This document shows, piece after piece, positions 1-7,555 of a DNA stretch of 33,158 nucleotides. Each line of letters opens with the position of its first letter. The first letter of the stretch is position 1. The translations under genes and the position numbers were made by a program. The notes under the pieces are model-generated. The model was not told the origin of the DNA. It did not search any database and was given only the letters and a program-made list of their open reading frames with translations. Source of the DNA: Betaproteobacteria bacterium. Its GTDB lineage: Bacteria; Pseudomonadota; Gammaproteobacteria; Burkholderiales; Burkholderiaceae_C. The stretch spans positions 1 to 33,158 of the forward strand of contig JABCYW010000057.1 of assembly GCA_013289985.1 (NCBI GenBank). Reading direction: 5' to 3'.

Positions 1-87
1 ATCGTCGCGGCCTCGATGGCCCGACGATGGCAAAACCCTTCAAAAAAAAACAGCGGACTCTTCCCCCGCGAATGTTGTCTGCCAGCA

Positions 88-106
88 CGCCGTGCCCGGC
101 ACGGCG
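88..106. repeat. Small GC-rich hairpin
   Basis: An 8-bp perfect inverted repeat, CGCCGTGC (88-95) and GCACGGCG (99-106), encloses a 3-nt loop. No T-run follows on either strand, so I do not call it a terminator. It lies next to the larger inverted repeat at 110-187 and may be part of the same structured element. Confidence 0.5.
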
Positions 107-109
107 AAG

Positions 110-187
110 CGGGGGAGCTTGTTTTGTGAGGTTAAGGAGGAGGAGGCCGCAGGCCGACGGGGGACACGAACAAAACAAGCTCCCCCG
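110..187. repeat. 18-bp perfect inverted repeat with 42-nt spacer
   Basis: The arms at 110-127 (beginning CGGGGGAGCTTG) and 170-187 are exact reverse complements. The T-rich ends face the spacer and the G/C-run ends face outward, which is the wrong way round for a simple intrinsic terminator. The purine-rich spacer contains a smaller GGCC-gca-GGCC hairpin. The element lies downstream of the amylase terminator. It could be a dispersed palindromic element or a small non-autonomous mobile element. No transposase is visible nearby. Confidence 0.6.
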
Positions 188-254
188 GTGAGTCGTGCCT
201 GATCCAGCGTGCACCGCAAACCAAGGCACCCCGCAGATCGTCGAAGAACCAATG

Positions 255-278
255 AAAAGGGCCGGCGCGCGCCGGCCC
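255..278 (-). terminator. Intrinsic terminator of the alpha-amylase gene
   Basis: A 20-bp perfect palindrome (259-278, GGGCCGGCGC and its complement) is followed on the minus strand by TTTT (255-258). It starts 23 nt beyond the amylase stop codon. A strong GC stem with a T-run in the right orientation makes a Rho-independent terminator likely. The loop must open a few bases at the centre because the palindrome has no spacer. Confidence 0.75.
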
Positions 279-300
279 GGTCCCAAGACGTTCTCCGACG

Positions 301-2184
301 TCAGTTCTGGAAATTGCCGTCGCTGCGCGCGACCGCCGATCCCGCCGCGCACGACGTGAATTCGCGGTTGCCGCTGGACGTGGACTGGTTGCTTTCCCAG
401 ACCGCCGTCGAGCCGTTCCACTTCACGTACTTGTACTGCATCGCGGTGCTGGCCGGCAGGGCCACGGTGCCGGTCCAGGGCACGTTGGCGCCCGAGCCCT
501 GGATAGTCAGCGCGAAGCCCGAGGCCGGCGTCCAGTTGCCGATTGCGGCCTGGTTGCCGACGACGTACAGGTTCTGGCCGTAGGTGGTGTTCGCGTTGGC
601 GATCGTGAAGGTCACCGAGCAGGTGGTCGTCCCCGTTCCGCCGCCGCCCGACCCGGATCCGGTGATCGCCTGGCCCGTGTAGATCGCCACCGCCGGCACG
701 CTGGAGCCGCCGTCGGCCGCCACGGTGATGGTGGCATAACCGGTGGAATTCACCGTCACCGAATCGCTCGTGCACGCGGTCGCGCCCGAGTTCGCCAGGC
801 CGTGCACGATGTTGCAGTAGGTGCCCGCCGGCAGGCCCGTGTAGAAGGTCTGCGTCCACGCCGAGGTGGTGTTGTTCAGCGCGACGAAGCCCACGTTGCC
901 GCGGCTGAACGCGATCTGGTTGGCGTTGCCGGTCACCCAGTTCGCCTGCGCCTGGTTGCGCGAGGCGGAGCGGAACTTCACCATCGGGTAGATGTCGCCC
1001 CAGCGATGGATGAAGTCCCAGTTCACGTTGACCTGCGCCACGCCGCCCGAGTACGGGCTGGCGCCGGGCCGGTCCTGGTCCTGGTTGGTGAAGCGGAAGC
1101 CCGAGTGCAGCTGCGCCTCGCCGTAGCCCTGCGCCAGCATGAAGATGTTGGCCAGGTCGTAGCGGTGCGAGCCCTGCGTGTCGTTGGTCGCGCCGGTGTA
1201 GTTGCTCGCGTCCAGCGAGCTGCCGTTGCGCTCGGTGTCCCAGTTGTTGACGAACACCGTGGCGTTGGCGGGCTGCACGAAGCCCCAGGTGCCGCCCCAG
1301 TTGTTCCAGGTGCCCATCATCGTGGGGATCGTCGACGGGCTGGCGCCGTTGGCGTTGCGCCAGGCGTCGTGCATCGCGTACGTGAACTGGAACTCGTTGA
1401 TGGTGCCGATGGGGAAGTAGTCCGAGCGGATCACCTCGCCGTCGGGCACGATCTCCTGCGTCACCCAGATCGCCTCGCCCTGGTTGGTGGTGGGATGCGC
1501 GGCCCTGACGCTGCTCATGATCGCCTGCAGCGAGGTCGCCGCCTGGTGCTTGGCGGCGTCGAGGCGGAAGCCGTCGATGCCCAGCGCCAGCAGCGCGTTC
1601 ATGTAGTTGACGATCTGCCCGCGCACGTAGGTGCTCTCGGAGTTCAGGTCGGGCAGGCCCACCAGGCGACAGGTCTGCACGTTGGAGCGGCCGGCGGCGG
1701 AGTTGTAGTCGGACGACTGGATGTCGCAGGCGGCGTGGAAGTCGCTCGCGCTGAAGTACGGGTAGCTGAGCGTGGCCGCGTTCCAGGTCGAGCCGTCGGT
1801 GGCGGTGCCGGAGTCGCCGGCCATCTGGTTGACGACCACGTCGGCGTAGACGCGCACGCCCGCGGCGTGGCACGTGTTGATCATGGACTGCAACTGCGCG
1901 GGCGTGCCCAGCTTGCTGGTGAGGTTGGCGTAGTTGACCGGCTGGTAGACGTCCCACCAGTTGCCGGTGATCTTGGCCGCGTGGGGCGGCGAGATCTGGA
2001 TGCCGCCGTAGCCCTGCGGGCCGAGGAACTGGGTGCACTCGGTGGCGAGGTCGTTCCAGCTCCATTCGAACATCTGGACGGAGGTGTCGCCCGGATTGAG
2101 CGCGAGGGCGGGGCCGCAGAACGCGGCCGAGAGGGCGGCGGCGAGCGCGCTGGCGCGAAGCCGGCGGGGGAGCAGGGATTGCAT
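301..2184 (-). CDS. Secreted alpha-amylase (GH13) with C-terminal CBM20 starch-binding domain
   Basis: Likely an extracellular endo-acting enzyme that hydrolyses alpha-1,4 bonds of starch. The 627-aa product starts with a signal peptide (about residues 1-28, ending ALA). A GH13 barrel follows (about 30-410), then a beta C-domain (to about 505), a Gly/Ser/Thr linker (508-520) and a CBM20 domain (521-627) with W551, W570 and W596. The catalytic triad can be read as D209 (GFRLDAAKH), E244 (VTQEIV) and D316 (FVNNWD). Two substrate-site histidines common in the family appear as Gln (DVVVNQ, 115-120) and Trp (FVNNWD, 311-316). H213 of region II is kept. The ATG at 2184 is chosen because the signal peptide begins there; its ribosome-binding site is weak. 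A promoter-like region lies upstream in an AT-rich gap and a terminator follows the stop. The family call is firm; activity is inferred. Confidence 0.95.
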   Translation of the reverse strand: MQSLLPRRLRASALAAALSAAFCGPALALNPGDTSVQMFEWSWNDLATECTQFLGPQGYGGIQISPPHAAKITGNWWDVYQPVNYANLTSKLGTPAQLQSMINTCHAAGVRVYADVVVNQMAGDSGTATDGSTWNAATLSYPYFSASDFHAACDIQSSDYNSAAGRSNVQTCRLVGLPDLNSESTYVRGQIVNYMNALLALGIDGFRLDAAKHQAATSLQAIMSSVRAAHPTTNQGEAIWVTQEIVPDGEVIRSDYFPIGTINEFQFTYAMHDAWRNANGASPSTIPTMMGTWNNWGGTWGFVQPANATVFVNNWDTERNGSSLDASNYTGATNDTQGSHRYDLANIFMLAQGYGEAQLHSGFRFTNQDQDRPGASPYSGGVAQVNVNWDFIHRWGDIYPMVKFRSASRNQAQANWVTGNANQIAFSRGNVGFVALNNTTSAWTQTFYTGLPAGTYCNIVHGLANSGATACTSDSVTVNSTGYATITVAADGGSSVPAVAIYTGQAITGSGSGGGGTGTTTCSVTFTIANANTTYGQNLYVVGNQAAIGNWTPASGFALTIQGSGANVPWTGTVALPASTAMQYKYVKWNGSTAVWESNQSTSSGNREFTSCAAGSAVARSDGNFQN

Positions 2185-2391
2185 GGTGGTTTGTCTCGTT
2201 GGGCGACCCGTCGAAACGCCGGACGCCGATTTTTTTGATCTTCACGGGTGCGCGCGGAAGCGCGCGCGGGGGCCATCCAGGAAATGCGGGCCGCCTCCTT
2301 TCAGAGAGTTGAAGTAGTTTTAATACTTCAATACTCATCCAACAAGAGGGGCAACTCCCCTTCTTCCGGTATTCCAGGGCTTTTTTACCGG

Positions 2392-2420
2392 CAAATATCT
2401 CGGGAACGGCGATGTATCAA
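2392..2420 (-). promoter_or_regulatory. Candidate sigma70-type promoter for the amylase gene
   Basis: On the minus strand, TTGATA (2415-2420) and TATTTG (2392-2397) are separated by 17 nt. The -35 is good and the -10 is moderate. The implied 5' leader is about 200 nt. A TTTGTAATTACAAA palindrome lies just upstream, where an activator or repressor could bind. This is prediction only. Confidence 0.4.
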
Positions 2421-2423
2421 GTC

Positions 2424-2437
2424 TTTGTAATTACAAA
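2424..2437. promoter_or_regulatory. 14-bp perfect palindrome, possible operator
   Basis: TTTGTAATTACAAA is a perfect palindrome in an otherwise GC-rich genome. It lies 3 bp upstream of the predicted amylase -35 element. Its form suits a dimeric helix-turn-helix regulator, but no cognate regulator can be assigned from this window. Confidence 0.45.
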
Positions 2438-2559
2438 TTCATGGCGATAGATGACATATAAAATGTGTAGTTTGATTACCGCAATGCAGCAAATAGGGCG
2501 TGTCGTCGCGTCGAACCCACGCTCGCGGAGCCCGCAACGCGGCGGTCGATAATCCCGCC

Positions 2560-3555
2560 ATGCAGATCCATCGCGGCCTCAGTTCCCTCGCCACTCTTGC
2601 GCTCGCGCGCGGCGGCACGGCGCTGACCATCGGCAACTTCGACGGCGTGCACCGCGGTCACCAGGCCATGCTCGCCCTCCTGCGCAACGAGGCCAGCCAT
2701 CGCGGCGTGCCCGCCTGCGTGCTCACCTTCGAGCCCCACCCGCGCGACTTCTTCGCGCGCCGCGCCGGCAAGCCGCAACTGGCGCCGGCCCGCATCGCCA
2801 CGCTGCGCGACCAGGTGGTGGAGCTGGAGCGTTGCGGCATAGCCCACGTGATCCTGCTGCGCTTCGACGAACACCTCGCGTCGTTGTCGCCCGACGAGTT
2901 CATCGCCAACGTGCTGGTGAAGGGCCTGGGCGTGCGCTACGTGCTGGTGGGCGACGACTTCCGCTTTGGCGCGAAGCGCGCCGGCGACTACGCGATGCTG
3001 GACGACGCCGGCGACGCGCTGGGCTTCGACGTGGCGCGGATGATGAGCTACGAGGTGCACGGCCTGCGCGTGTCCAGCTCCGCGGTGCGCGAGGCGCTGG
3101 CCACCGGCGACCTGGCCAGGGCGGCGGCGCTGCTGGGCCGGCCGTATTCGGTGAGCGGCCGCGTGGCCCATGGCAGCAAGCTGGGACGGGAACTCGGGGC
3201 CACGCAGCGCGGCGCCGGCGACGGCTTCCGCACGCTCAACCTGCGCATGCCCGACGCGCGTCCCGCGGCCTCGGGCATCTTCGTCTCGCGCGTGCACGGC
3301 CTCGCGCCGGAACCGCTGCCCGCGGTCTCCAGCCTGGGCGTGCGGCCCACCATCGAGAAGGCCGGCCGCGTGCTGCTCGAGACGCATTGCCTCGCGTGGC
3401 CGGAACCGCTGGGACGCGAGGCCGCCTACGGGCGCCTGATCAACGTGGAGCTCGTGAAGTGGCTGCACGAGGAGCGCAACTACGGCTCGCTGGAGGCGCT
3501 GCAGGCCGGCATCGCGGCCGACGTGGCCGAGGCGAAGGCCTGGTTCGGTCTCTGA
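2560..3555 (+). CDS. ribF: Bifunctional riboflavin kinase / FAD synthetase
   Basis: Converts riboflavin to FMN and then FAD in the cytoplasm. The 331-aa product has the nucleotidyltransferase motif GNFDGVHRGH (25-34), the SSSAVREAL segment (172-180) and a C-terminal riboflavin kinase domain starting at GRPYSVSGRV (about 193). The usual GRxLGFPTxNL segment is stretched here to GRELG...FRTLNLRMP, with about nine extra residues (213-222). I believe related Burkholderiales share this, from memory. The ATG at 2560 is preferred over an upstream GTG at 2500 because family homology starts there; no clear Shine-Dalgarno is visible. In Burkholderiales ribF usually precedes ileS, but here three other genes intervene. 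Its TGA abuts the stop codon of the converging lipoprotein gene with no gap. Confidence 0.95.
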   Translation: MQIHRGLSSLATLALARGGTALTIGNFDGVHRGHQAMLALLRNEASHRGVPACVLTFEPHPRDFFARRAGKPQLAPARIATLRDQVVELERCGIAHVILLRFDEHLASLSPDEFIANVLVKGLGVRYVLVGDDFRFGAKRAGDYAMLDDAGDALGFDVARMMSYEVHGLRVSSSAVREALATGDLARAAALLGRPYSVSGRVAHGSKLGRELGATQRGAGDGFRTLNLRMPDARPAASGIFVSRVHGLAPEPLPAVSSLGVRPTIEKAGRVLLETHCLAWPEPLGREAAYGRLINVELVKWLHEERNYGSLEALQAGIAADVAEAKAWFGL

Positions 3556-5580
3556 CTACGACGGACGGCGCCAGACCACGGTGCTCGTCGCCGTCGCGCC
3601 CTGCATGGCCACCGGGCCGCCGATCACCAGCACCCGGTCGCTCCATTGCACGAGGAAGGCCGCGTTCTGCACGGGCGCGCGCGCCAGCAGCGCCGGCGCC
3701 GCCGATGCCAGCGCGCCGCCGCCGGGCGCCAGCTCGGACACCGTCGTCACGTAGGTCGGCTGCGCGTCGTCCGGCCACACCTGCACCTCGCCGCCGGTGG
3801 CCAGCCAGAGTTCGCCGGCCGACGCGGTGACGAGCCACGACCAGACAGGCCCCATCCACGCCGGCGAGATGACCTCGCTGCCCAGCGTGGCGCCCGACGT
3901 GGCGCGCAGGACGTCGAACGAGCCATCGAGCGAGACACCGGCCAGCTGGGAAGGCGTGGTGTCGCTGTCGAACACCAGGGCCAGGCCCGGACCGAGCGCC
4001 AGCGGCGTGAACGCCCCATAGGCCGGGGCGCTGCCACCGCCCAGGGCCGCCGGCGGCGTGAGCTGCCGCGTGGCCAGCAGCGCGCCCGTGGCGTTGTCGG
4101 CCACGGCGTAGAACTGGTTGCCGCCGATGCCGTCCACGTTCCAGCCGGCGATCATGCGGTCGCCGGCCGCGGAGATGCGCATCGACCGGATCGCCATCGG
4201 GTTGATGCCGTTCACCAGCACCACGGGCGCGGACGCCGGCTGGCCCGCGGCGTCGAACGACTGCAGCGTGAGGTCGCCGATCGTGTTGCCGCTGCCATCC
4301 ACGCGACCCGCCAGCCACATCAGCCAGAGGCGATCGCCCGCCGCGGCGGACTGGCACACCTCGTCGTCGGCATCGCTCACCCAGCCCGGGTTGGCGACCA
4401 GGATCGTCCTGGCCTGCGTGAGCGACTGCCCCTGCGCGTCGAAGCCGATGAGGCTCAGGCCGTCGTCCAGCAACGTCACCAGGCGCAGCTCGTTGCCCAC
4501 GCGCAGCAGCTTCTGCGCCGTCATCCGCGCGCCGGCCACGGCCAGGCTGTGCTGGTTGGTCGACGACAGGACGTGACCGTCGCGATCGACCGATGTCAGG
4601 GCGACGCCCTCGACCTGGACGCTGCCCGGGATGAAGCTCATCAGCACGGCATGGTCGTCGAACGCGGCCACGCCCAGGGGCGCCGGCACCGGCTGGCCGG
4701 CCGACTCGCCCGCGGGCACGACCAGCGCCGTCGTCGGCCTGTAGCCCACGCCTTCGGTGAGGCCGTCCCAGGTGTCCAGCGTCTCGGTGGTGATCGCATG
4801 CACCGCGGCGATGTTGGGGCCCCAGGTGTCCAGGCGGGTCTGCACCACGCCCAGGCCCTTGGCGTACCAGATGCTGCGCACCGTCTCGAAGACGTCGCTC
4901 TTGGTTCCGGACGCCGAGTAGTAGGCCTGCTGGTCGATGGTGGTGTCGACGCGGATCGCCGTCACGCCGGGGCGATTGGGCAGGTCGATGGTCTCCGTGC
5001 CGATCACGCGCGTCCAGATCGCGATGTCGACCGCGTCGTTCTTGCCGTCGCCGTCGTAGTCGGTGCCCGAGTCCGCGATGTGGCGGTCGTAGATCGTCGC
5101 CTGGTCGCCGACGCGCACCGGCGAACGCAGCTCGACGTAGGAGACCGGGTCCGCCGGCTTGTTGGGGTTGACCTGGATCGAGTCGGGCGTGGAGAGCACG
5201 CCGGCCGACAGCATCTGCGGCGTGTCGTCCGAGCCGCCGTTGAACAGGCTGGTCGAATGCTCGGTCACGCCGCCGCTGGCCTGCGCCTGCGTGACGACGT
5301 CGACGTACCGCACCACCGGCGCGCCGGGGCCGTATTGGGCGTCGACGCCGTGGTACGTCCAGGTGGCGCCGGGGCGAAAGACGACCAGGTTCGAGGCGTC
5401 GGCCTCCAGCACGGCGCCGAGACCGGGCGCGGCGGGCACCAGCCCGGTGACCGCGGCCACCGGTGGCGCGGGCGGCGGGCTCGAGCCGCCGCCTCCGCCA
5501 CCACAGGCCGACAGCGCGCCCACGGCGGCGAACAGGCTTGCACAGAGGCGCAGGCGCTGCGCCAGGTCGATGTCATCCAT
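3556..5580 (-). CDS. Large putative lipoprotein of unknown function
   Basis: I do not recognise the family. The 674-aa product has an N-terminal lipoprotein signal with lipobox LSAC (Cys26), followed by a Gly-run and a Pro-rich linker, so it should be lipid-anchored and processed by LspA. Residues 174-185 (DYDGDGKNDAVD) resemble an EF-hand or dockerin-type calcium loop. A segment WYAKGLGVVQTRL fits secreted lipoproteins of this kind. The C-terminal half is beta-rich, with W/Y and GG motifs that could form a propeller, which is inference. ATG at 5580 is chosen over GTG at 5583 because a GGGAGG ribosome-binding site lies 6 nt before the ATG and only 3 nt before the GTG. It converges on ribF with zero intergenic bases. 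Confidence 0.8.
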   Translation of the reverse strand: MDDIDLAQRLRLCASLFAAVGALSACGGGGGGSSPPPAPPVAAVTGLVPAAPGLGAVLEADASNLVVFRPGATWTYHGVDAQYGPGAPVVRYVDVVTQAQASGGVTEHSTSLFNGGSDDTPQMLSAGVLSTPDSIQVNPNKPADPVSYVELRSPVRVGDQATIYDRHIADSGTDYDGDGKNDAVDIAIWTRVIGTETIDLPNRPGVTAIRVDTTIDQQAYYSASGTKSDVFETVRSIWYAKGLGVVQTRLDTWGPNIAAVHAITTETLDTWDGLTEGVGYRPTTALVVPAGESAGQPVPAPLGVAAFDDHAVLMSFIPGSVQVEGVALTSVDRDGHVLSSTNQHSLAVAGARMTAQKLLRVGNELRLVTLLDDGLSLIGFDAQGQSLTQARTILVANPGWVSDADDEVCQSAAAGDRLWLMWLAGRVDGSGNTIGDLTLQSFDAAGQPASAPVVLVNGINPMAIRSMRISAAGDRMIAGWNVDGIGGNQFYAVADNATGALLATRQLTPPAALGGGSAPAYGAFTPLALGPGLALVFDSDTTPSQLAGVSLDGSFDVLRATSGATLGSEVISPAWMGPVWSWLVTASAGELWLATGGEVQVWPDDAQPTYVTTVSELAPGGGALASAAPALLARAPVQNAAFLVQWSDRVLVIGGPVAMQGATATSTVVWRRPS

Positions 5581-5672
5581 CACGTTCCTCCCTGGATCTT
5601 CTCTTTTGTGGGAGGGAGTCTAGACGCTGGCCCCGGGGTCACGGACCCGTATCGGCCCTGAGGCTCGCGCGA

Positions 5673-6914
5673 TCAGCGGCCGGCCCAGCGCCGGTAGCGC
5701 GTCACCAGCCGCTTCGTGCGCAGCTGGTCGGCGATCAGCGTGAGCAGCGGCGAATACGTGCGCGGCGCGCCCTGCCCCGCGGCGAGCGCGCGCAGCCGGC
5801 GCTTGACGAGCGCCATGCTCGCGAGTCCCGCCATGCCCTTGTCCTTCCACGCCACCGCTTGCGCCGGCACGTCGAGCTCGCGGCCGGCGAACCAGGCCGC
5901 GGGCAGCTCGGGCCGCGTCGCCAGCGCGGTGGCGATGCCCACCATCGCCACGCCGCTCGCGAGCACCTTCTCCGCGACCTCGTGGCGTCGGATGCCTCCG
6001 GTGGTCATCACGGGCATCCGCGCGACGGCGGCGAGCGACTTCGCGAACTCCAGGAAGTACGCCTCACGCGCCAGCGTGCGGCCGTCGGCGCCGCGGCCCT
6101 GCATGGCCGGCGCCTCGTAGCTGCCGCCGGACAGCTCCACCAGGTCCACCGGCAGCTCGTTGAGCCACAGCAGCACCTGGCGCGCGTCGTCCTCCGAGAA
6201 GCCGCCGCGCTGGAAGTCGGCCGAGTTCAGCTTCACGGCCACGCAGAAGCCGGGCGACACCACCGCCCGCACGGCGCGCACCACGTCCAGCAGCAGCCGC
6301 GCGCGGTTGGCGAGCGAGCCGCCCCAGGCGTCGGTGCGGCGGTTGGCCAGCGGCGACAGGAACTGCGAGATCAGGTAGCCGTGCGCGGCGTGGATCTGCA
6401 CGCCGGTGAAGCCGGCCTCCTCGGCGGCCCGGGCGGTGTCGGCGAAGCGGGTGACGACCTCGGCGATCTCGGCCTCGGTCATCGCGCGCGGCGCCGCGAA
6501 CAGGCCGCTGTGCTTGCCGAGATCCAGCGCCACGGCCGACGGCGCCCAGGCCTCGCCCTTCATCGCGGCGAACACCTGGCGGCCCGGGTGGTTGATCTGC
6601 ATCCACGCCTGCGCGCCGTGCGCGCGGGCGTCACGCGCCCAGGCGGCGAACGGCGCGCGCGGCGTGGCGCGCTCCAGCACGATGCCGCCGGGGCCGGTCA
6701 TCGCGCGGCCGTCGATCATCACGTTGCCGGTGATGATCAGGCCGGCGCCGCCCTTCGCCCACGCCGAGTACAGCGCGCGGATGGACGGGCCCGGCACCTG
6801 GCCTGCATCGGCCATGTTTTCCTCCATCGCGGCCTTGGCGATGCGGTTGGGGATCACGGCGCCGTTGGGCAGCGAAAGAGGTGTCGACAGCGGCAGGGAA
6901 GCGGGCGATTTCAT
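5673..6914 (-). CDS. NADH:flavin oxidoreductase, Old Yellow Enzyme family
   Basis: Predicted cytoplasmic FMN-dependent ene-reductase or dienoyl-CoA-reductase-like enzyme; the substrate is unknown. The 413-aa product shows the family TIM-barrel landmarks: NRIAKAAMEE near the N-terminus, MQINHPGRQ, HAAHGYLISQFLSP with NRRTDAWGGS (substrate/FMN site) and MTTGGIR (FMN phosphate site). No C-terminal FeS/FAD domain is present, so it is the short single-domain type. The ATG at 6914 is preferred to an upstream TTG at 6950, which would lie inside the promoter. It is divergent from a MerR-type regulator, and its promoter has the 19-bp spacer characteristic of MerR targets, so MerR control is likely. 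Confidence 0.92.
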   Translation of the reverse strand: MKSPASLPLSTPLSLPNGAVIPNRIAKAAMEENMADAGQVPGPSIRALYSAWAKGGAGLIITGNVMIDGRAMTGPGGIVLERATPRAPFAAWARDARAHGAQAWMQINHPGRQVFAAMKGEAWAPSAVALDLGKHSGLFAAPRAMTEAEIAEVVTRFADTARAAEEAGFTGVQIHAAHGYLISQFLSPLANRRTDAWGGSLANRARLLLDVVRAVRAVVSPGFCVAVKLNSADFQRGGFSEDDARQVLLWLNELPVDLVELSGGSYEAPAMQGRGADGRTLAREAYFLEFAKSLAAVARMPVMTTGGIRRHEVAEKVLASGVAMVGIATALATRPELPAAWFAGRELDVPAQAVAWKDKGMAGLASMALVKRRLRALAAGQGAPRTYSPLLTLIADQLRTKRLVTRYRRWAGR

Positions 6915-6949
6915 GTGGGAAAGACCTTGGAAAACTGCAAAGTGACGCA

Positions 6950-6980
6950 ATGCTAGGATTCAAGTCAACTTGAAGGTCAA
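6950..6980 (-). promoter_or_regulatory. MerR-type promoter of the flavin oxidoreductase gene
   Basis: On the minus strand, TTGACC (6975-6980) and TAGCAT (6950-6955) are separated by 19 nt. A perfect inverted repeat TTCAAGT-tg-ACTTGAA (6959-6974) sits inside the spacer. Overlong spacers with a central dyad are the hallmark of promoters untwisted by MerR-family activators. The palindrome closely resembles the SoxR box (CCTCAAGTTAACTTGAGG). It lies between the oxidoreductase and the merR-like gene, so it may also autoregulate the regulator. Confidence 0.75.
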
Positions 6981-7002
6981 GCGCTTTTTTCCGGAGCACC
7001 CC

Positions 7003-7545
7003 ATGAAGATCGGCGAACTCGCGGCCGCCACCGGCCTGGCCACCTCGGCCATCCGCTTCTACGAGCAGAGCGGCCTGCTGCCGCCCGCGCAGCGCTCGGC
7101 CAACGGCTACCGCAGCTACGCGCCCGAGGCGCTGGAGCGGCTGCGCTTCATCCAGGTGGCGCAGGCGCTGGGCTTCTCGCTCGACTCGCTGCGAGCCGGC
7201 CTGGTGGACCGCGGCGAGCTGTCGCCCCACGAGATGCACGAGGGCGTGCTGCAGCGCCTCGACGCCCGCCTGGGCGAGATCGACCACATGCTCCTGACGC
7301 TGAAGGCCCAGCGCAAGGACCTGCTGACCGTGCGAGAACGCCTGCAGGCCACCTGGGCCACCGGCGAGTGCCTGGATCCGGCCAGCGTCGAGCTGACGTC
7401 CCAAAGGGGTCTGGCTCCGAAGGTGCCTGACCCCGATCGTGGAACGGAACCTCGACGCGATCGGGGTCAGGCACCCGCCCGGACCGCTGTCGGCCGCAGA
7501 GGGGCGCGATTCGGGCGGGAGCCAGACCCCTTCCCACCCCGGTAG
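7003..7545 (+). CDS. MerR-family transcriptional regulator with repeat-derived C-terminus
   Basis: The N-terminal winged helix-turn-helix is typical: MKIGELAAATGLATSAIRFYEQSGLL, then RSANGYRSY (residues 1-70). A dimerisation coiled coil follows (about 75-118). GGAG precedes ATG 7003 by 8 nt. It is divergent from the flavin oxidoreductase and probably controls it through the palindrome at 6959-6974. Only one cysteine (C123) is present, so it lacks the four-Cys [2Fe-2S] site of SoxR despite the SoxR-like operator. From about residue 134 to the stop at 180 the frame runs through the nested inverted-repeat element (7404-7532). The last 47 residues (Arg/Pro/Gly-rich) are therefore repeat-encoded and probably not native. 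The original stop was likely lost when the element arrived. Family certain; effector unknown. Confidence 0.88.
   Translation: MKIGELAAATGLATSAIRFYEQSGLLPPAQRSANGYRSYAPEALERLRFIQVAQALGFSLDSLRAGLVDRGELSPHEMHEGVLQRLDARLGEIDHMLLTLKAQRKDLLTVRERLQATWATGECLDPASVELTSQRGLAPKVPDPDRGTEPRRDRGQAPARTAVGRRGARFGREPDPFPPR
7404..7532. repeat. Nested inverted-repeat element, copy 1
   Basis: The outer arms, AAGGGGTCTGGCTCC (7404-7418) and its exact complement (7518-7532), enclose inner arms of 18 bp (7422-7439, starting GGTGCCTGACCCC, and 7458-7475). The inner loop is 18 nt. Copy 2 at 16122-16279 has the same outer and inner arms but different internal filler. The outward organisation resembles REP/BIME-type palindromic elements that are spread by REP-associated tyrosine transposases; this relation is inference. 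It overlaps the 3' end of the merR-like gene and lies just before the ileS promoter. Confidence 0.8.
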
Positions 7546-7548
7546 AAT
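7543..7548 (+). promoter_or_regulatory. Candidate -10 element for ileS
   Basis: TAGAAT lies just after the repeat element and overlaps the merR stop codon. No convincing -35 is seen at the right distance. Transcription would start near 7555, almost exactly at the ATG of the short leader frame (7556), so the leader peptide could be translated from a leaderless message. Confidence 0.4.
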
Positions 7549-7555
7549 GAGACCC

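Larger units (their letters stand above)
2185..2559. other. AT-rich regulatory gap between amylase and ribF
   Basis: This 375-nt gap separates two divergent genes and is much richer in A/T than the rest of the window, especially at 2310-2490. It holds the candidate amylase promoter, a 14-bp palindrome, a GAAGTA/TACTTC hairpin (about 2309-2327) and a small AGGGG/CCCCT hairpin (about 2346-2360). The minus strand also carries a strong Shine-Dalgarno-like AAAGGAGG at 2294-2301 with no credible start codon at normal spacing. I see no gene here. Confidence 0.6.

Noticed and set aside
40-60. A9/T9 tract as terminator for a minus-strand gene
   Set aside because: The preceding stem is only about 4 bp (GCGG/CCGC). 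A far better terminator for the amylase gene lies at 255-278.
1881-2276. 131-codon minus-strand frame overlapping the amylase 5' end
   Set aside because: Out of frame with the clear signal peptide and catalytic domain. The AAAGGAGG at 2294-2301 is 17 nt from its ATG, too far to serve it.
7404-7532. Insertion sequence
   Set aside because: Only 129 bp with no transposase and no visible target-site duplication. It is a palindromic repeat element rather than a complete IS.
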